Below are positions 18,956 to 27,347 of a stretch of 64,000 nt of DNA, piece after piece. Position 1 is the first letter of the stretch; every line of letters starts with the position of its first letter. The notes beneath the pieces were generated by a model. The model did not search any database and was not told where the DNA came from. It saw only the letters and a list, made by a program, of their open reading frames with translations. The translations under genes were made by a program, and so were the position numbers. The DNA is from Melastoma dodecandrum (Eukaryota > Streptophyta > Magnoliopsida > Myrtales > Melastomataceae): NCBI GenBank assembly GCA_029817715.1, contig JARUPY010000328.1, positions 1 to 64,000 of the forward strand. The letters run 5' to 3'.

Positions 18956-19732
18956 ATGACCGGCCTCGCGCTCGTGACGGGTGCCTCCTCCGGGATCGGC
19001 CGGGAGTACGCACGACGGCTCGGCGCGCAGGGCCTCGACCTGATCGTCGTGGGGCGGCGCCGTGACCGGCTCGACGAGCTGGTGGAGGAGCTGTCCACGG
19101 TGTCCGTCCGCCCCGTGGGCGCGGATCTGGCGACGCGCGAGGGGATCGACGAGGTCGCCCGGATCGGGGCGGCTGAGCCGATCACGATGCTCGTGAACAA
19201 TGCGGGCGTCGCGCACTACAAGCCGTTCGTCGACCTGCCGGAGGCGGAGGCGGCCGAGCTGGTCGGGGTGAAGGTGCTCGCACCGACGCTGCTGAGCCGT
19301 GCGGCGGCGCCGGGCATGGTGGCGCGGGGTGCGGGCGTGATCGTCAACGTCGCGGGCATGATCGCGTTCAGCGGCCCGGCGACGCTCGAGCAGGTCTGGC
19401 TCCGGCGGGCCGTCTACGCGTCGACCCTCGCGGCGAGCGTGGCGTTCTCGCAGACGCTGCACGCCGAGCTGTCGTCGAAGGGTGTCCGGGTGCAGGTCGT
19501 CTGCCCGGGTGTCGTGGCGACCGAGTTCCACGAGCGGCAGGGGCTCGACCTCAGCGCCGTGCCGCGGATGTCCGCAGCGGACGTCGTGACGGCGAGCCTC
19601 CGCGGGCTCGAGCTCGGCGAGGTCGTCACCGCGCCGGGTGTCGAGGACGCCTCGCTGCTCGACGCGGTCTTCGCCGCGGACCTGGCCGCGTTCGGCGGCC
19701 AGTCGCCGGCACTCGCATCGCGCTACCGCTGA
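18956..19732 (+). CDS. SDR-family protein lacking catalytic Lys and Ser
   Basis: Intact, 258 residues. It has the Rossmann motif ALVTGASSGIGREYARRL, VVGRRRDRL, MLVNNAGVAHY and the C-terminal VQVVCPGVVATEFHE. The Tyr is present at residue 154 (AVYASTLAAS), but position 158, where Y-x-x-x-K has its Lys, is Leu, and the region that normally carries the Ser reads NVAGMIAFSG. Binding of NAD(P) is likely, but normal SDR catalysis is doubtful. The coding sequence overlaps the end of the convergent HNH gene by ten bases. Confidence 0.75.
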   Translation: MTGLALVTGASSGIGREYARRLGAQGLDLIVVGRRRDRLDELVEELSTVSVRPVGADLATREGIDEVARIGAAEPITMLVNNAGVAHYKPFVDLPEAEAAELVGVKVLAPTLLSRAAAPGMVARGAGVIVNVAGMIAFSGPATLEQVWLRRAVYASTLAASVAFSQTLHAELSSKGVRVQVVCPGVVATEFHERQGLDLSAVPRMSAADVVTASLRGLELGEVVTAPGVEDASLLDAVFAADLAAFGGQSPALASRYR

Positions 19733-21107
19733 GCCGCCCCGTTCGGGCGGCGCGGCGGTCCTGGAGGGTGCTGCCGCGGATGGGTGTGCGGGTGGGGTCG
19801 ACGGTGGCGGGTGGTGTCAGCCAGGGGATGCGGTCGTGGTCGTACGTGATGTCCCATCCGTTCTCCATCAACCGGTTGTGCCATCCGCAGAGCGGCATCC
19901 CGTTGGTGTAGTCGGTGGGGCCGTGGTCGTCCCAGCCGTGGATGTGGTGGAACTCGAGCATCGAGGAGGGGATGTCGCACCCGGGGAATGCGCACCGGTC
20001 GTGATTCGCGAGGATCGCATACCTCTGCGCTTGGGTGAACACCCGTCTCGATTCCCCTTGATCGAGGACTTCCGATTTCCCGCCGAGGACCTGCGGGATG
20101 ATGTTCGCCTCGGCGGCTAATCGTCGGGCGGCGGTTGCGGATATCGGTGTGGTTATCCCGTCGATGGTCGCGGACCCGATCCCGGAGCGGAGATTGTCGT
20201 AGTCGATTCTCACCAGGATGGTGGTGTCGACCCCGGCCTGTTTCCCGTCTTGGACACGGACTGCGTCGCGCAGGATGGAGATGAACGCGTACACCTTCGC
20301 TTCGGCCGGGGTGGGCTGTGTGGCTGTCCGGTGGGCGTCGAGATCGGTGACGTTCCCGTCGCCTGCGGGTCTCGGCTTGCGGGGGTTGGTGCGCGCGTTC
20401 ATGGCGGTCTTGTAGAACGCGGCGGCTTCGGGATCCAGTTCCGCGACGATGCGGAGCATCCCGTTCGCCAGCCACGTCTCGGAGATCGACGCCCTCTTCC
20501 GGAGCTCGTCGTCGCGGGCTCTGGTCTGTGTGGGGGTGTACTGGTCGACGAGTTCCGCGCACTTGGCGGTGAACGCCGCCACCGTGTATCTGCCGGTGAG
20601 GAAGTCCCTGACCAGCACCCCTTCCAGGTCGTGGAGCAGGTCCCCATCAAGGTGCCGAGCCGCTCCAGGGTCCGGTCGATGGTCAGCGCGACCGGCAGGA
20701 TCAGCTCCCCACCCAACACGGCGGAGGCGATATGGGGTCGGTCCGCGGGGGAGGTCGTCACCGGACTCGGCGGTGTTGGGGCGGATCGCTTCCCCGACCC
20801 GGACGTACCGGGACGCGTCCCCGTACGAGATCCCCGCCTTCGCAGCGATCAGGCTGTGCGCGGACTTCCACCCGAGCCGCCGGGCCAGCGACCGGTCGGT
20901 GACCCCTTTGGAGCGTCGGTCGAGTTCCCCGGCACCGGCGGCGAGGATCCCTTGCGCGGACTGGATCACGAGCTGCGCCGACTCGAGCAGATCGATGACC
21001 GAATCGTCGTCCGCGGCGGTCAACCCGGGGATGCCGCCGGGAATGCGCGCGACGATATCCAACAGCGCGGAAACACGCTGGGAGAGGATTCCGCCCGGGT
21101 CGGCCAC
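19723..21107 (-). CDS. DUF222-HNH (13E12-type) endonuclease-like protein, copy 1
   Basis: About 460 residues from a GTG (VADPGGILSQRVSALLDIVA). An N-terminal all-helical DUF222 domain (SAQLVIQSAQGILAAGAGEL, KSAHSLIAAKAGISYGDASR) is followed by an HNH nuclease motif: CAFPGC, FHHIHGWDDHGPTDYTNG and CGWHNRLM. Two compensating shifts around 20640-20760 interrupt the helical domain, and a lost base near 19755 moves the stop; with it restored, the protein ends at 19723. This repeat family is common in actinobacterial chromosomes; its role is unknown. Copy 2 is at 42266. Confidence 0.8.
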
Positions 21108-21474
21108 ACGTGGACTCTCGCACGCCCCACCGACACCGGAACGCGATATCAGCCCCGAATCCGGCCCACCATTCCACCCTCCGGAAAAGGCTCGGAAATC
21201 GACGTGTCGCGTGCATCGTGAAGGCGATCCCGGGTGTGACCGAAACTCCTGAACCACGGAATTCGACAGCTGCTGGGGTGGTCCCTTCGAGAGCCTCAGG
21301 ACACCGCTCGAGGCTCGCGGGGCGCCCGCACCTCGACCAGCGAGGGGCGGCGCGATTCGCGGTCGGGACAGTGGCGGCTTCGGGATCCATGAGGGGGACC
21401 TGCGCCTCTCATAAGAAACCGCAGGGCGTCGTCCCTACTGTGGCCCGCCGCCGCATCCAGAGGGAGATCGAGAC
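21108..21474. other. Divergent intergenic region, partly repeated
   Basis: The first 90 bases upstream of the HNH gene (to about 21210, with GGAAAA and CTCGGAAATCGACG) are recognisably similar to the DNA upstream of HNH copy 2 (43763-43860), so the duplicated unit includes the promoter region. The remainder leads to the membrane-protein gene at 21475. No gene was seen; TACTGT at 21438 is a possible -10 for that gene. Confidence 0.45.
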
Positions 21475-22101
21475 ATGACGCCGAACGACAGCACCACCGG
21501 GATCGACGAGCACGGGCCCGCCGTCGAGACCGAGGACGTGCCCGAGACCGACGCCGAGAACGTGACCGCCGCCGAGGAGGACGACGAGGACTGGGACGAC
21601 CTCGGCGAGCTCGAGGACGAGGAGCCGGAGGCACCCGCCGCGATCGCCCCGCCGTTCCCGTCCGTCGCGCGCCGCGCGCTCTCGGCCGTGCTGTCCGCGG
21701 TGGTCTTCGAGGTGCTCTACCTCGTCGGCATCATGGTCATCTCGGTCGCGGCGTCGGGCTGGATCGCGCTCGGACCGACCCTGCAGTCGGTGTTCATCAG
21801 CCCGTTCATGTGGGTGCCCGCGACGGTGTTCCTCGTCTGCGCCCTCGTGGTCGCCGTTCCGCTCCGGGGGTTGCCGAAGGCCCGCGCGCTGACCGGCCTG
21901 CTCGTCGCGGTCGTCGTCTACCTGGGTGCGACCTTCTTCGTCCTGCTCGCCGCCGCCGGGTTCACGGCGATGAGCGTGTTCGTGCAGGAGCTGGCCGTCT
22001 ACCCGTTCTTCCTCGCCGCCATCCTCGCCCGCGAGGTCATGGTGTGGTCGCGGTTCGACCGGCCGCTGCTCGCCAGCAGGAAGGCGGCGGTAGCCGCCTG
22101 A
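21475..22101 (+). CDS. Membrane protein with acidic N-terminal tail
   Basis: Intact, 208 residues, ATG with RBS AGGGAG. Residues 1-60 are strongly acidic and unstructured (VTAAEEDDEDWDDLGELEDE); residues 75-190 hold four hydrophobic helices, ending with a short basic tail (SRKAAVAA). No family is recognised. The layout resembles actinobacterial four-helix proteins of unknown function near cell-division or stress genes, but the neighbours here give no clue. Confidence 0.6.
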   Translation: MTPNDSTTGIDEHGPAVETEDVPETDAENVTAAEEDDEDWDDLGELEDEEPEAPAAIAPPFPSVARRALSAVLSAVVFEVLYLVGIMVISVAASGWIALGPTLQSVFISPFMWVPATVFLVCALVVAVPLRGLPKARALTGLLVAVVVYLGATFFVLLAAAGFTAMSVFVQELAVYPFFLAAILAREVMVWSRFDRPLLASRKAAVAA

Positions 22102-22111
22102 CGGCGTCCCG

Positions 22112-23094
22112 TCAGCCCGCGGCGACGGGCGCGCCGGCCCGGTCGACCGCGTCGGCGACCGCCCGCGCGGTCGCCGTCCAGCTGCGGCGGTGGCTGCTGC
22201 GCCCGCGGGCCGCGGCGGCGAGATCGAGCCGGAGGCCGCGGCTCGACAGCCACGTCCGGAGCGCCCGGGCCAGCTCGTCGGCGTCACCGGCGCGGACGAG
22301 CAGCCCGGGCCGCGCGCTCCGCCGGCCACCGAGCGCCTCCCGGGCACCGGCCGTGTCGGCGGCGATCACGGGCAGGCCGCAGCCGATCGCCTCCGCGATC
22401 ACCGTGCCGTACCCGGCGGTGCCCGCGGGCACGACGACGAGGTCGCAGCCCTCGTAGACGCGGGGGAGCGGGTCGGGTCGGCGCGACCCGGCGAGCAGCA
22501 CGCGGTCCGCGATCCCGAGCCGGATCGCCCGCTCGCGCAGCGCGCGCACGTGGCCGGGGTCGAGGTCGTCGGGGCCGACCAGCTCCAGCCGCCAGTCGAG
22601 GTCCCGGAGGCGTCCGAGCGCGTCGAGCAGCACCTCCTGCCCGCGACCGGGCAGCAGCGCGCCGATCGAGCGGAGGTGTCGTCCGGCCGGGTCCGTCGCG
22701 AGCGGCCGGCACCGGCCGACCCCGGGCTGCGCGACGACGACCGCCGGCGTCGCACGCTCCTCCAGCAGCTCGAGCGCCCGATCGCGGACCGTCGTGGAGG
22801 TCGTGACCACGACCGGCGCGCCCGCCAACAGCTCCAGCACCGTCGCCCGGTCCGGGGGCGGCGCGTGCAGGAGGGGCACGGTGCGGCCCGGGCAGCGCGG
22901 CCGCGGCCGGATGCTCGAGCAGCCGCCCGTCGAGCAGCACCGCAGCGTCGGGCCGGATCGGCGTGCCGGGTTCGAATCGTGCGCACGCTCCAGCCGTCGG
23001 CTCCGAGGGCCGCGGCCAGCTCGTGCCCGTAGCGGGCGGCGCCGCTCGGTCGCCGGTCGTCCGCGACGGGGGCGACGAGATCGAGACGTCTCAC
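22112..23094 (-). CDS. GT4-type glycosyltransferase (frameshifted N-terminal half)
   Basis: The GTG start gives RRLDLVAPVADDRRPSGAAR, the nucleotide-sugar transferase N-terminus with a G-G/S-x-x-R-Y-type loop (SGAARYGHELAAAL). Two shifts near 22960 and 22885 follow. The C-terminal domain is intact: SIGALLPGRGQEVLLDALGR, LVGPDDLDPGHV, a DRVLLAG strand and the GT4 E-x7-E region (GTVIAEAIGCGLPVIAADTAG). About 327 residues. It transfers a hexose from a nucleotide or lipid donor. Acceptor unknown. Confidence 0.72.
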
Positions 23095-23147
23095 ACCGTG
23101 GACGACGAGACAGCGGCCCGCTCGGTTCGATCGGCCGGCTCGATCCC

Positions 23148-23591
23148 TCAGGGCAGCGGCGCGGCCGCCCGCGTCGCCGCGAGCAGCTCGGTCAGCCGGT
23201 CGCGCGCCTCCTCGAGCACCGACAGCGGCACGCCGAGCCGCTCCACGACCCGGCCGGGCACGGCCTCCGCCTGCGCCCGGAGGCCCCGGCCGCGGTCGGT
23301 GAGCTCGACCTTCAGCGCCCGCTCGTCGTCCGGGTTCCTGGACCGGGTGAGGTAGCCGATCGCCTCCAGCCGCTTCAGCAGCGGGGAGAGCGTCGGGGGA
23401 TCCAGGTAGAGCGCGTCGGCGATGCCACGCGCCGTCCGCGGGCTGCGCTCCCAGAGGGCGAGCATCACGAGGTACTGCGGGTGCGTCAGGCCCAACGGGT
23501 CGAGCAGGTCGCGGTACAGGCCGATGACGCTGCGGCTCGTCGCCGCGAGCGCGAAGCACACCTGCCGGTCGAGGGCGAGAGGATCGGTCAT
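23148..23591 (-). CDS. OhrR-type MarR regulator (organic peroxide sensor)
   Basis: Intact, 147 residues. The N-terminus DRQVCFALAATSRSVIGLYR has the OhrR redox-sensing Cys at residue 12 in the diagnostic C-F-A-L context, followed by LDPLGLTHPQYLVMLALWE and a winged helix (LYLDPPTLSPLLKRLEAIGYL, RNPDDERALKVELTDRG). OhrR releases DNA when this Cys is oxidised by organic hydroperoxides, derepressing ohr. No ohr gene is in the window. A dyad upstream could be its operator. Confidence 0.82.
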   Translation of the reverse strand: MTDPLALDRQVCFALAATSRSVIGLYRDLLDPLGLTHPQYLVMLALWERSPRTARGIADALYLDPPTLSPLLKRLEAIGYLTRSRNPDDERALKVELTDRGRGLRAQAEAVPGRVVERLGVPLSVLEEARDRLTELLAATRAAAPLP

Positions 23592-23604
23592 CCCCGCAGC
23601 CTAT

Positions 23605-23627
23605 CGTCCACGAACTGTTAGTGTACG
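23605..23627. promoter_or_regulatory. Candidate OhrR operator
   Basis: CGTCCAC and GTGTACG (one mismatch) flank the 9-base GAACTGTTA in the 40-base gap between the ohrR-type gene and the divergent small gene at 23632. The position suits autoregulation and control of the divergent gene. Binding is inferred from position only. Confidence 0.35.
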
Positions 23628-23631
23628 AAGC

Positions 23632-23877
23632 ATGAGCAGGCGATCGATCCCGGCACGGCTCTTCGGCGGAGCGCGGGGGCTCGACACCGGCCTGCTGCCG
23701 TTCATGGGGCCCGCCCAGATCGGGGCCGGGCATCCGGAGGAGCCGTACCGGCTGCCGGCGGATCCCCGCTGCCCGGTGTGCGGCGGCCCCATGGCGCTGC
23801 ACGCGCTCGACCGGAGCGACGACCCGTCGCGGCCGACGCGACTCGGCTGCCCGCCGCGGGACGCCTGGGACTCCTAG
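23632..23877 (+). CDS. Small CxxC protein divergent from ohrR
   Basis: Intact, 81 residues. The N-terminal half is basic and aromatic (SRRSIPARLFGGARGLDTGL); the C-terminal half has one knuckle (CPVCGGPM) and a lone later Cys (LGCPPRD), so a full zinc site would need His or Asp ligands. Because it shares its upstream region with the peroxide regulator, it may be peroxide-responsive. No family recognised. Its TAG interlocks with the stop of the convergent hydrolase (CTAG). Confidence 0.5.
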   Translation: MSRRSIPARLFGGARGLDTGLLPFMGPAQIGAGHPEEPYRLPADPRCPVCGGPMALHALDRSDDPSRPTRLGCPPRDAWDS

Positions 23878-24586
23878 CCCTCCTGGATGATCCGCGCCAG
23901 CTCGTCGGCCACGAGCTCGGGGCGCGACAGGAACGGGTGGTGGCCGGTCGGCAGCTCGACGGCGCGCGTCGCCCGTGCCGCGTGCGCGCGCTGCAGGCCG
24001 ACCGTCGTGCTCCGGTCCTCCGTGCACACGATCGCCGTGGTCGGACGCCCCTGCCACGCCGCCCGCGTCGTCGGCGTGACGAAGGCGGCCGCCGACTGGT
24101 GCGTGAGCCGCGCCCAGCCCTCGACCCGTGCGTCCTCGTCGTCGAGGTCCTGCCAGAAGCGGTCGCCGAACGACTCCAGCGTGTACCCGTCGAGCGCCAA
24201 GGTGCCGTCGGGCTGCGGCGCGATCGACACGGGGTCGGGCTCGCCGCCCACGATCTGCGCCTGCGCCCGGCCCGCATCGGGCAGATAGGAGGAGATGAGC
24301 ACCAGGTGGCGGACGACGGGGTGGTCGGCCCCCTCCGCGATCACCGTGCCGCCGTACGAGTGGCCGACGACGACCGCGTCCTCGGCCGCGTCGAGCGCGG
24401 CGCGCAGCGCGGCCGCGTCCTCGGCGAGCCCCGCCGTACCGGGGGCGCCGCGCCCTCACCGCAGGAGGGGAGCGCGACCGCGCGGCTCCGCACGCCGAGC
24501 CGCGCCTCCAGCAGGTCGGCGACCGGGCGCCACCACCATGCGCCGTCCCGCACCAGCGCGCCGTGCACGAACAGGACCTCGACCAT
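23874..24586 (-). CDS. Alpha/beta hydrolase, esterase-like (frameshifted)
   Basis: The protein begins MVEVLFVHGALVRDGAWWW, the HG oxyanion motif of the MeNA/HNL-like (plant methylesterase type) bacterial hydrolases. A shift near 24455 follows. The nucleophile elbow reads VVGHSYGGTVI in one of the frames around 24360, and the remaining part is in frame to the end with CTEDRSTTV and a catalytic His in LPTGHHPFLSRP. About 237 residues. A related group breaks down small methyl or carboxyl esters. Substrate unknown. Confidence 0.75.
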
Positions 24587-24737
24587 CGCACCCCTCGTTC
24601 CGTCGCCCGCCACGGTACGGTCCGCGCCCGCCGGCCCCGTCCCGCGCTGCTGTCGGCGGCGACCGGTTCCTATGCGTTCGCCCAGGACGGCCCCCGTCGG
24701 CACGGGCCCCGCGCCCGTCCCGCCAGGATCATCGGTC

Positions 24738-25472
24738 GTGGTGACGAAGGCGGAGGCTCGGGAAGCGGCGCGTGCCAAGGCGGCGGCCGAGCGGGAGGCG
24801 GCGGCGCGGCGCAAGCGGCGCACCCGGCGGATCGTGGTCGCGTCGAGCGTCGTCGGCGCGCTGATCGTCGCCGGCGGTGTCGTCGCGATCGTCGAGACGA
24901 GCCTCGCCGCCTCCGCTGCCGCTGCGGCCACCGCGAAGGCGACGGTCGCCGCGGCGAACCGCACCGCGTTCGCCAGCGCCGCCGCCGGACGCACGACCGC
25001 CGCGCCGTGGTCGCTGCCGACCGACACGGAGGCGCGGGTGAAGGCCGCGGGCCTCACGATGCTCACCGCGGAGGGCACCGTGCTCCACATCCATCAGCAC
25101 CTGTCGATCAGCGTGGACGGCACGGCGGTCGCGGTGCCGGCCGAGCTCGGCATCGACGCGGCCGTCGGGCTGTCCGCCCTGCACACGCACGACACGAGCG
25201 GGATCCTCCACGTGGAGTCGCCGGTGCAGCGCACCTTCCATCTCGACCAGGCGTTCGCGGAGTGGAACGTGCGGCTGACGAAGGGCGCCATCGGGTCGTA
25301 CGTGAACGGGCAGAACGGCGTGAGGATCGGCGTCTTCGTGAACCAGAAGGCCTACACGGGCGACCCGCGCGACATCGTGCTCACGAGCCACGAGGACATC
25401 GACTTCGTCATCACGACGAACGGCAGCACCCCGAAGGCGCCGGCGGCGTTCACCTGGCCGTCCGGGTACTGA
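24738..25472 (+). CDS. Membrane-anchored His-rich extracellular protein, unknown
   Basis: Intact, 244 residues from a GTG pair. Residues 1-33 are a highly charged Ala/Lys/Arg segment (EAREAARAKAAAEREAAARR), then one membrane helix (VVASSVVGALIVAGGVVAIV), an Ala-rich linker, and a globular domain with HIHQHLSISVDG and LHTHDTSGILHVESP, followed by a beta-rich tail (ITTNGSTPKAPAAFTWPSGY). The paired His clusters suggest a metal-binding site facing outside. I do not know a function for this domain. A GC hairpin follows the stop directly. Confidence 0.6.
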   Translation: MVTKAEAREAARAKAAAEREAAARRKRRTRRIVVASSVVGALIVAGGVVAIVETSLAASAAAAATAKATVAAANRTAFASAAAGRTTAAPWSLPTDTEARVKAAGLTMLTAEGTVLHIHQHLSISVDGTAVAVPAELGIDAAVGLSALHTHDTSGILHVESPVQRTFHLDQAFAEWNVRLTKGAIGSYVNGQNGVRIGVFVNQKAYTGDPRDIVLTSHEDIDFVITTNGSTPKAPAAFTWPSGY

Positions 25473-25473
25473 C

Positions 25474-25492
25474 CGGCGCCCGGCAGGCGCCG
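25474..25492. terminator. Short GC hairpin
   Basis: CGGCGCC and GGCGCCG flank a 5-base loop two bases after the stop of the His-rich membrane protein gene. A perfect seven-base stem, probably a weak terminator. Confidence 0.5.
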
Positions 25493-25585
25493 CGACCCGC
25501 TCGCAGCAGCGCCGAGATATCGGTGAGTATCGTTCGCTGTTCCGCGTGAAGGGCGCCCCATGACCGGTCGCGGCAGGCTGCTCGC

Positions 25586-27292
25586 ATGAGCACGATCGAG
25601 CTGCGGCGAGAGACCCCGACCGACCGCGGTCCGGCGGCCCGTGCCCGCTACCGGCGGATCCTCCGGTTCGCCGCACGCTCCCTCGCCGTCACCTGGTGGT
25701 ACGAGCTGTTCCTGCCCCGGATCGGGCTCGTCCGGATCACGGAGCGCTCCCGCTCGCGCCGGATGACGCGGCTCGCGCGCCGCTTCCACGTGCTCGCCGT
25801 CGACCTCGGCGGCCTGATGATCAAGGTCGGGCAGTTCATGTCGTCGCGGCTCGACGTGCTGCCCCCGGAGATCACGAAGGAGCTGGAGGGGCTGCAGGAC
25901 GAGGTGCCGCCCGTGCCGTTCCCGGCGATCCGCGCGCTCGCGGAGGCGCAGCTGCAGCTGCCGCTCGCGGAGGCGTTCGCGAGCGTCGACGAGCGGCCCG
26001 TCGCGGCGGCGTCGCTCGGGCAGGCGCATCGGGCGGTGCTCCCGGCCCTCGACGCCGCCGAGACCGGGCTCGAGCGCGTCATGGTCAAGGTCCAGCGACC
26101 CGGCATCGACGGGATCATCGACGTCGATCTCGCCGCGCTGCGCCGCGTCGGGCGCTGGCTCAGCAGGATCCACATCGTCTCGGACCGCGTCGACATGCCG
26201 GAGCTCGTGGAGGAGTTCGCGGTCACGAGCCTTGAGGAGATCGACTACCTGCACGAGGCGGCGAGCAGCGTGCGGTTCGCGGAGGACTTCGCCGGCGACG
26301 ACCGCGTCGGCGTGCCGACCGTCGTGTGGGAGAGCACGACGCGGAAGGTGCTCACGCTCGAGGACGTCACCGCGATCAAGATCACGGACCACGAGGGGCT
26401 GCTCGCGGCGGGGATCGACCCGGCCGAGGTCGCGCCGGTGTTCGCCGCTGTCATGTTCGACCAGCTGTTCGTGCACGGCTTCTTCCACGCCGATCCGCAC
26501 CCGGGCAACATCTTCGTGACGCCGGTGCCGGGCGCGGAACGCCCCTGGAAGCTGACGTTCATCGACTTCGGGATGATGGGCACGGTGCCGGCCTCGACGC
26601 GGTCCGGCCTCCGGAAGCTGCTCATCGCCGCCGCCGCGCGCGACGGCAAGGGGCTCGTCGACGCGGTCCGCGACGTCGGCGTCCTGCTGCCGTCGGCCGA
26701 GACCTCGGAGCTCGAGCGGGCGATGACGCAGCTGTTCGCGCGGTTCGGCGGCATGGGGTTCGCCGAGCTGCGGGAGGTGGACCCGAAGGAATTCCGCGAC
26801 TTCGGGGACCGCTTCGGGGAGACGGTCCGATCCCTGCCGGTGCAGCTGCCGGAGCACTTCCTCCTCATCATCCGCGCGGTGTCGCTCACCTCGGGGGTGT
26901 GCAGCGCGCTCGACCCGAGGTTCAACCTGTGGGACTCGGTCGAGCCCTACGCGGCCCGGCTGGTGCGGGACGAGCGCGGGAACATCGTGCAGGACCTCGC
27001 GCAGCAGGCGCTGTCGACCGCGCGCGTCGCGATCGGCCTCCCGAACCGGCTCGACGCGCTGGCGGGCCGGATCGAGTCCGGCCAGGTCGTCGCCGCGAAC
27101 CCGGCCCTCGAGCGCCGGGTCGCGCGGCTCGAGCGGTCGAGCGGCCGCCTCGTCTCCGCGGTGCTGTTCGGGGTGCTGCTCATCGCGGGCGCGGTGCTGC
27201 TGCCGCAGGTGACGGCGCTGGGCATCGTCCTCATGAGCGTCTCGGCGCTGCCCCTCCTGCACGCCCTGCTGAGCGGCCGGCTCCGCCGCTGA
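25586..27292 (+). CDS. ABC1/UbiB-family atypical kinase
   Basis: Intact, 568 residues. It has the UbiB signature K-x-G-Q (LMIKVGQFMSSR, Lys 80), an alanine-rich loop (VAAASLGQAHRA) replacing the classic glycine loop, VMVKVQRPG, SLEEIDYLHEA, the catalytic-loop equivalent HADPHPGN (His 301) and metal-binding IDFGMMG (Asp 327). Two C-terminal helices (LVSAVLFGVLLIAGAVLL, IVLMSVSALPLLHALL) anchor it in the membrane. Family members support quinone or lipid metabolism as ATPases rather than protein kinases. The target in this organism is unknown. Confidence 0.87.
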   Translation: MSTIELRRETPTDRGPAARARYRRILRFAARSLAVTWWYELFLPRIGLVRITERSRSRRMTRLARRFHVLAVDLGGLMIKVGQFMSSRLDVLPPEITKELEGLQDEVPPVPFPAIRALAEAQLQLPLAEAFASVDERPVAAASLGQAHRAVLPALDAAETGLERVMVKVQRPGIDGIIDVDLAALRRVGRWLSRIHIVSDRVDMPELVEEFAVTSLEEIDYLHEAASSVRFAEDFAGDDRVGVPTVVWESTTRKVLTLEDVTAIKITDHEGLLAAGIDPAEVAPVFAAVMFDQLFVHGFFHADPHPGNIFVTPVPGAERPWKLTFIDFGMMGTVPASTRSGLRKLLIAAAARDGKGLVDAVRDVGVLLPSAETSELERAMTQLFARFGGMGFAELREVDPKEFRDFGDRFGETVRSLPVQLPEHFLLIIRAVSLTSGVCSALDPRFNLWDSVEPYAARLVRDERGNIVQDLAQQALSTARVAIGLPNRLDALAGRIESGQVVAANPALERRVARLERSSGRLVSAVLFGVLLIAGAVLLPQVTALGIVLMSVSALPLLHALLSGRLRR

Positions 27293-27295
27293 CGT

Positions 27296-27344
27296 CGTCG
27301 TTCAGGAGAAATCGAAGCGAAGCGCCGACTTCTCCTGAACGACG
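27296..27344. terminator. Convergent-gene dyad with 19-bp arms
   Basis: Arms CGTCGTTCAGGAGAAATCG and CGACTTCTCCTGAACGACG (one mismatch) flank an 11-base loop. It fills the gap between the convergent ABC1-kinase and exonuclease genes and can stop transcription from both. Its core TTCAGGAG...CTCCTGAA is shared with the hairpin at 5054. Confidence 0.8.
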
Positions 27345-27347
27345 AAA

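Noticed and set aside
14960..19531. A 1523-codon open frame on the minus strand covering msrA to the SDR
   Set aside because: It is the shadow of several real genes; only its kup part (about 18502-16920) is real protein. The rest is Arg/Pro/Ala-rich antisense typical of GC-rich codon bias.
25586..27292. Classical serine/threonine protein kinase
   Set aside because: The alanine-rich loop, KxGQ and HADPHPGN motifs place it in the ABC1/UbiB family, whose members act as ATPases in lipid or quinone pathways.
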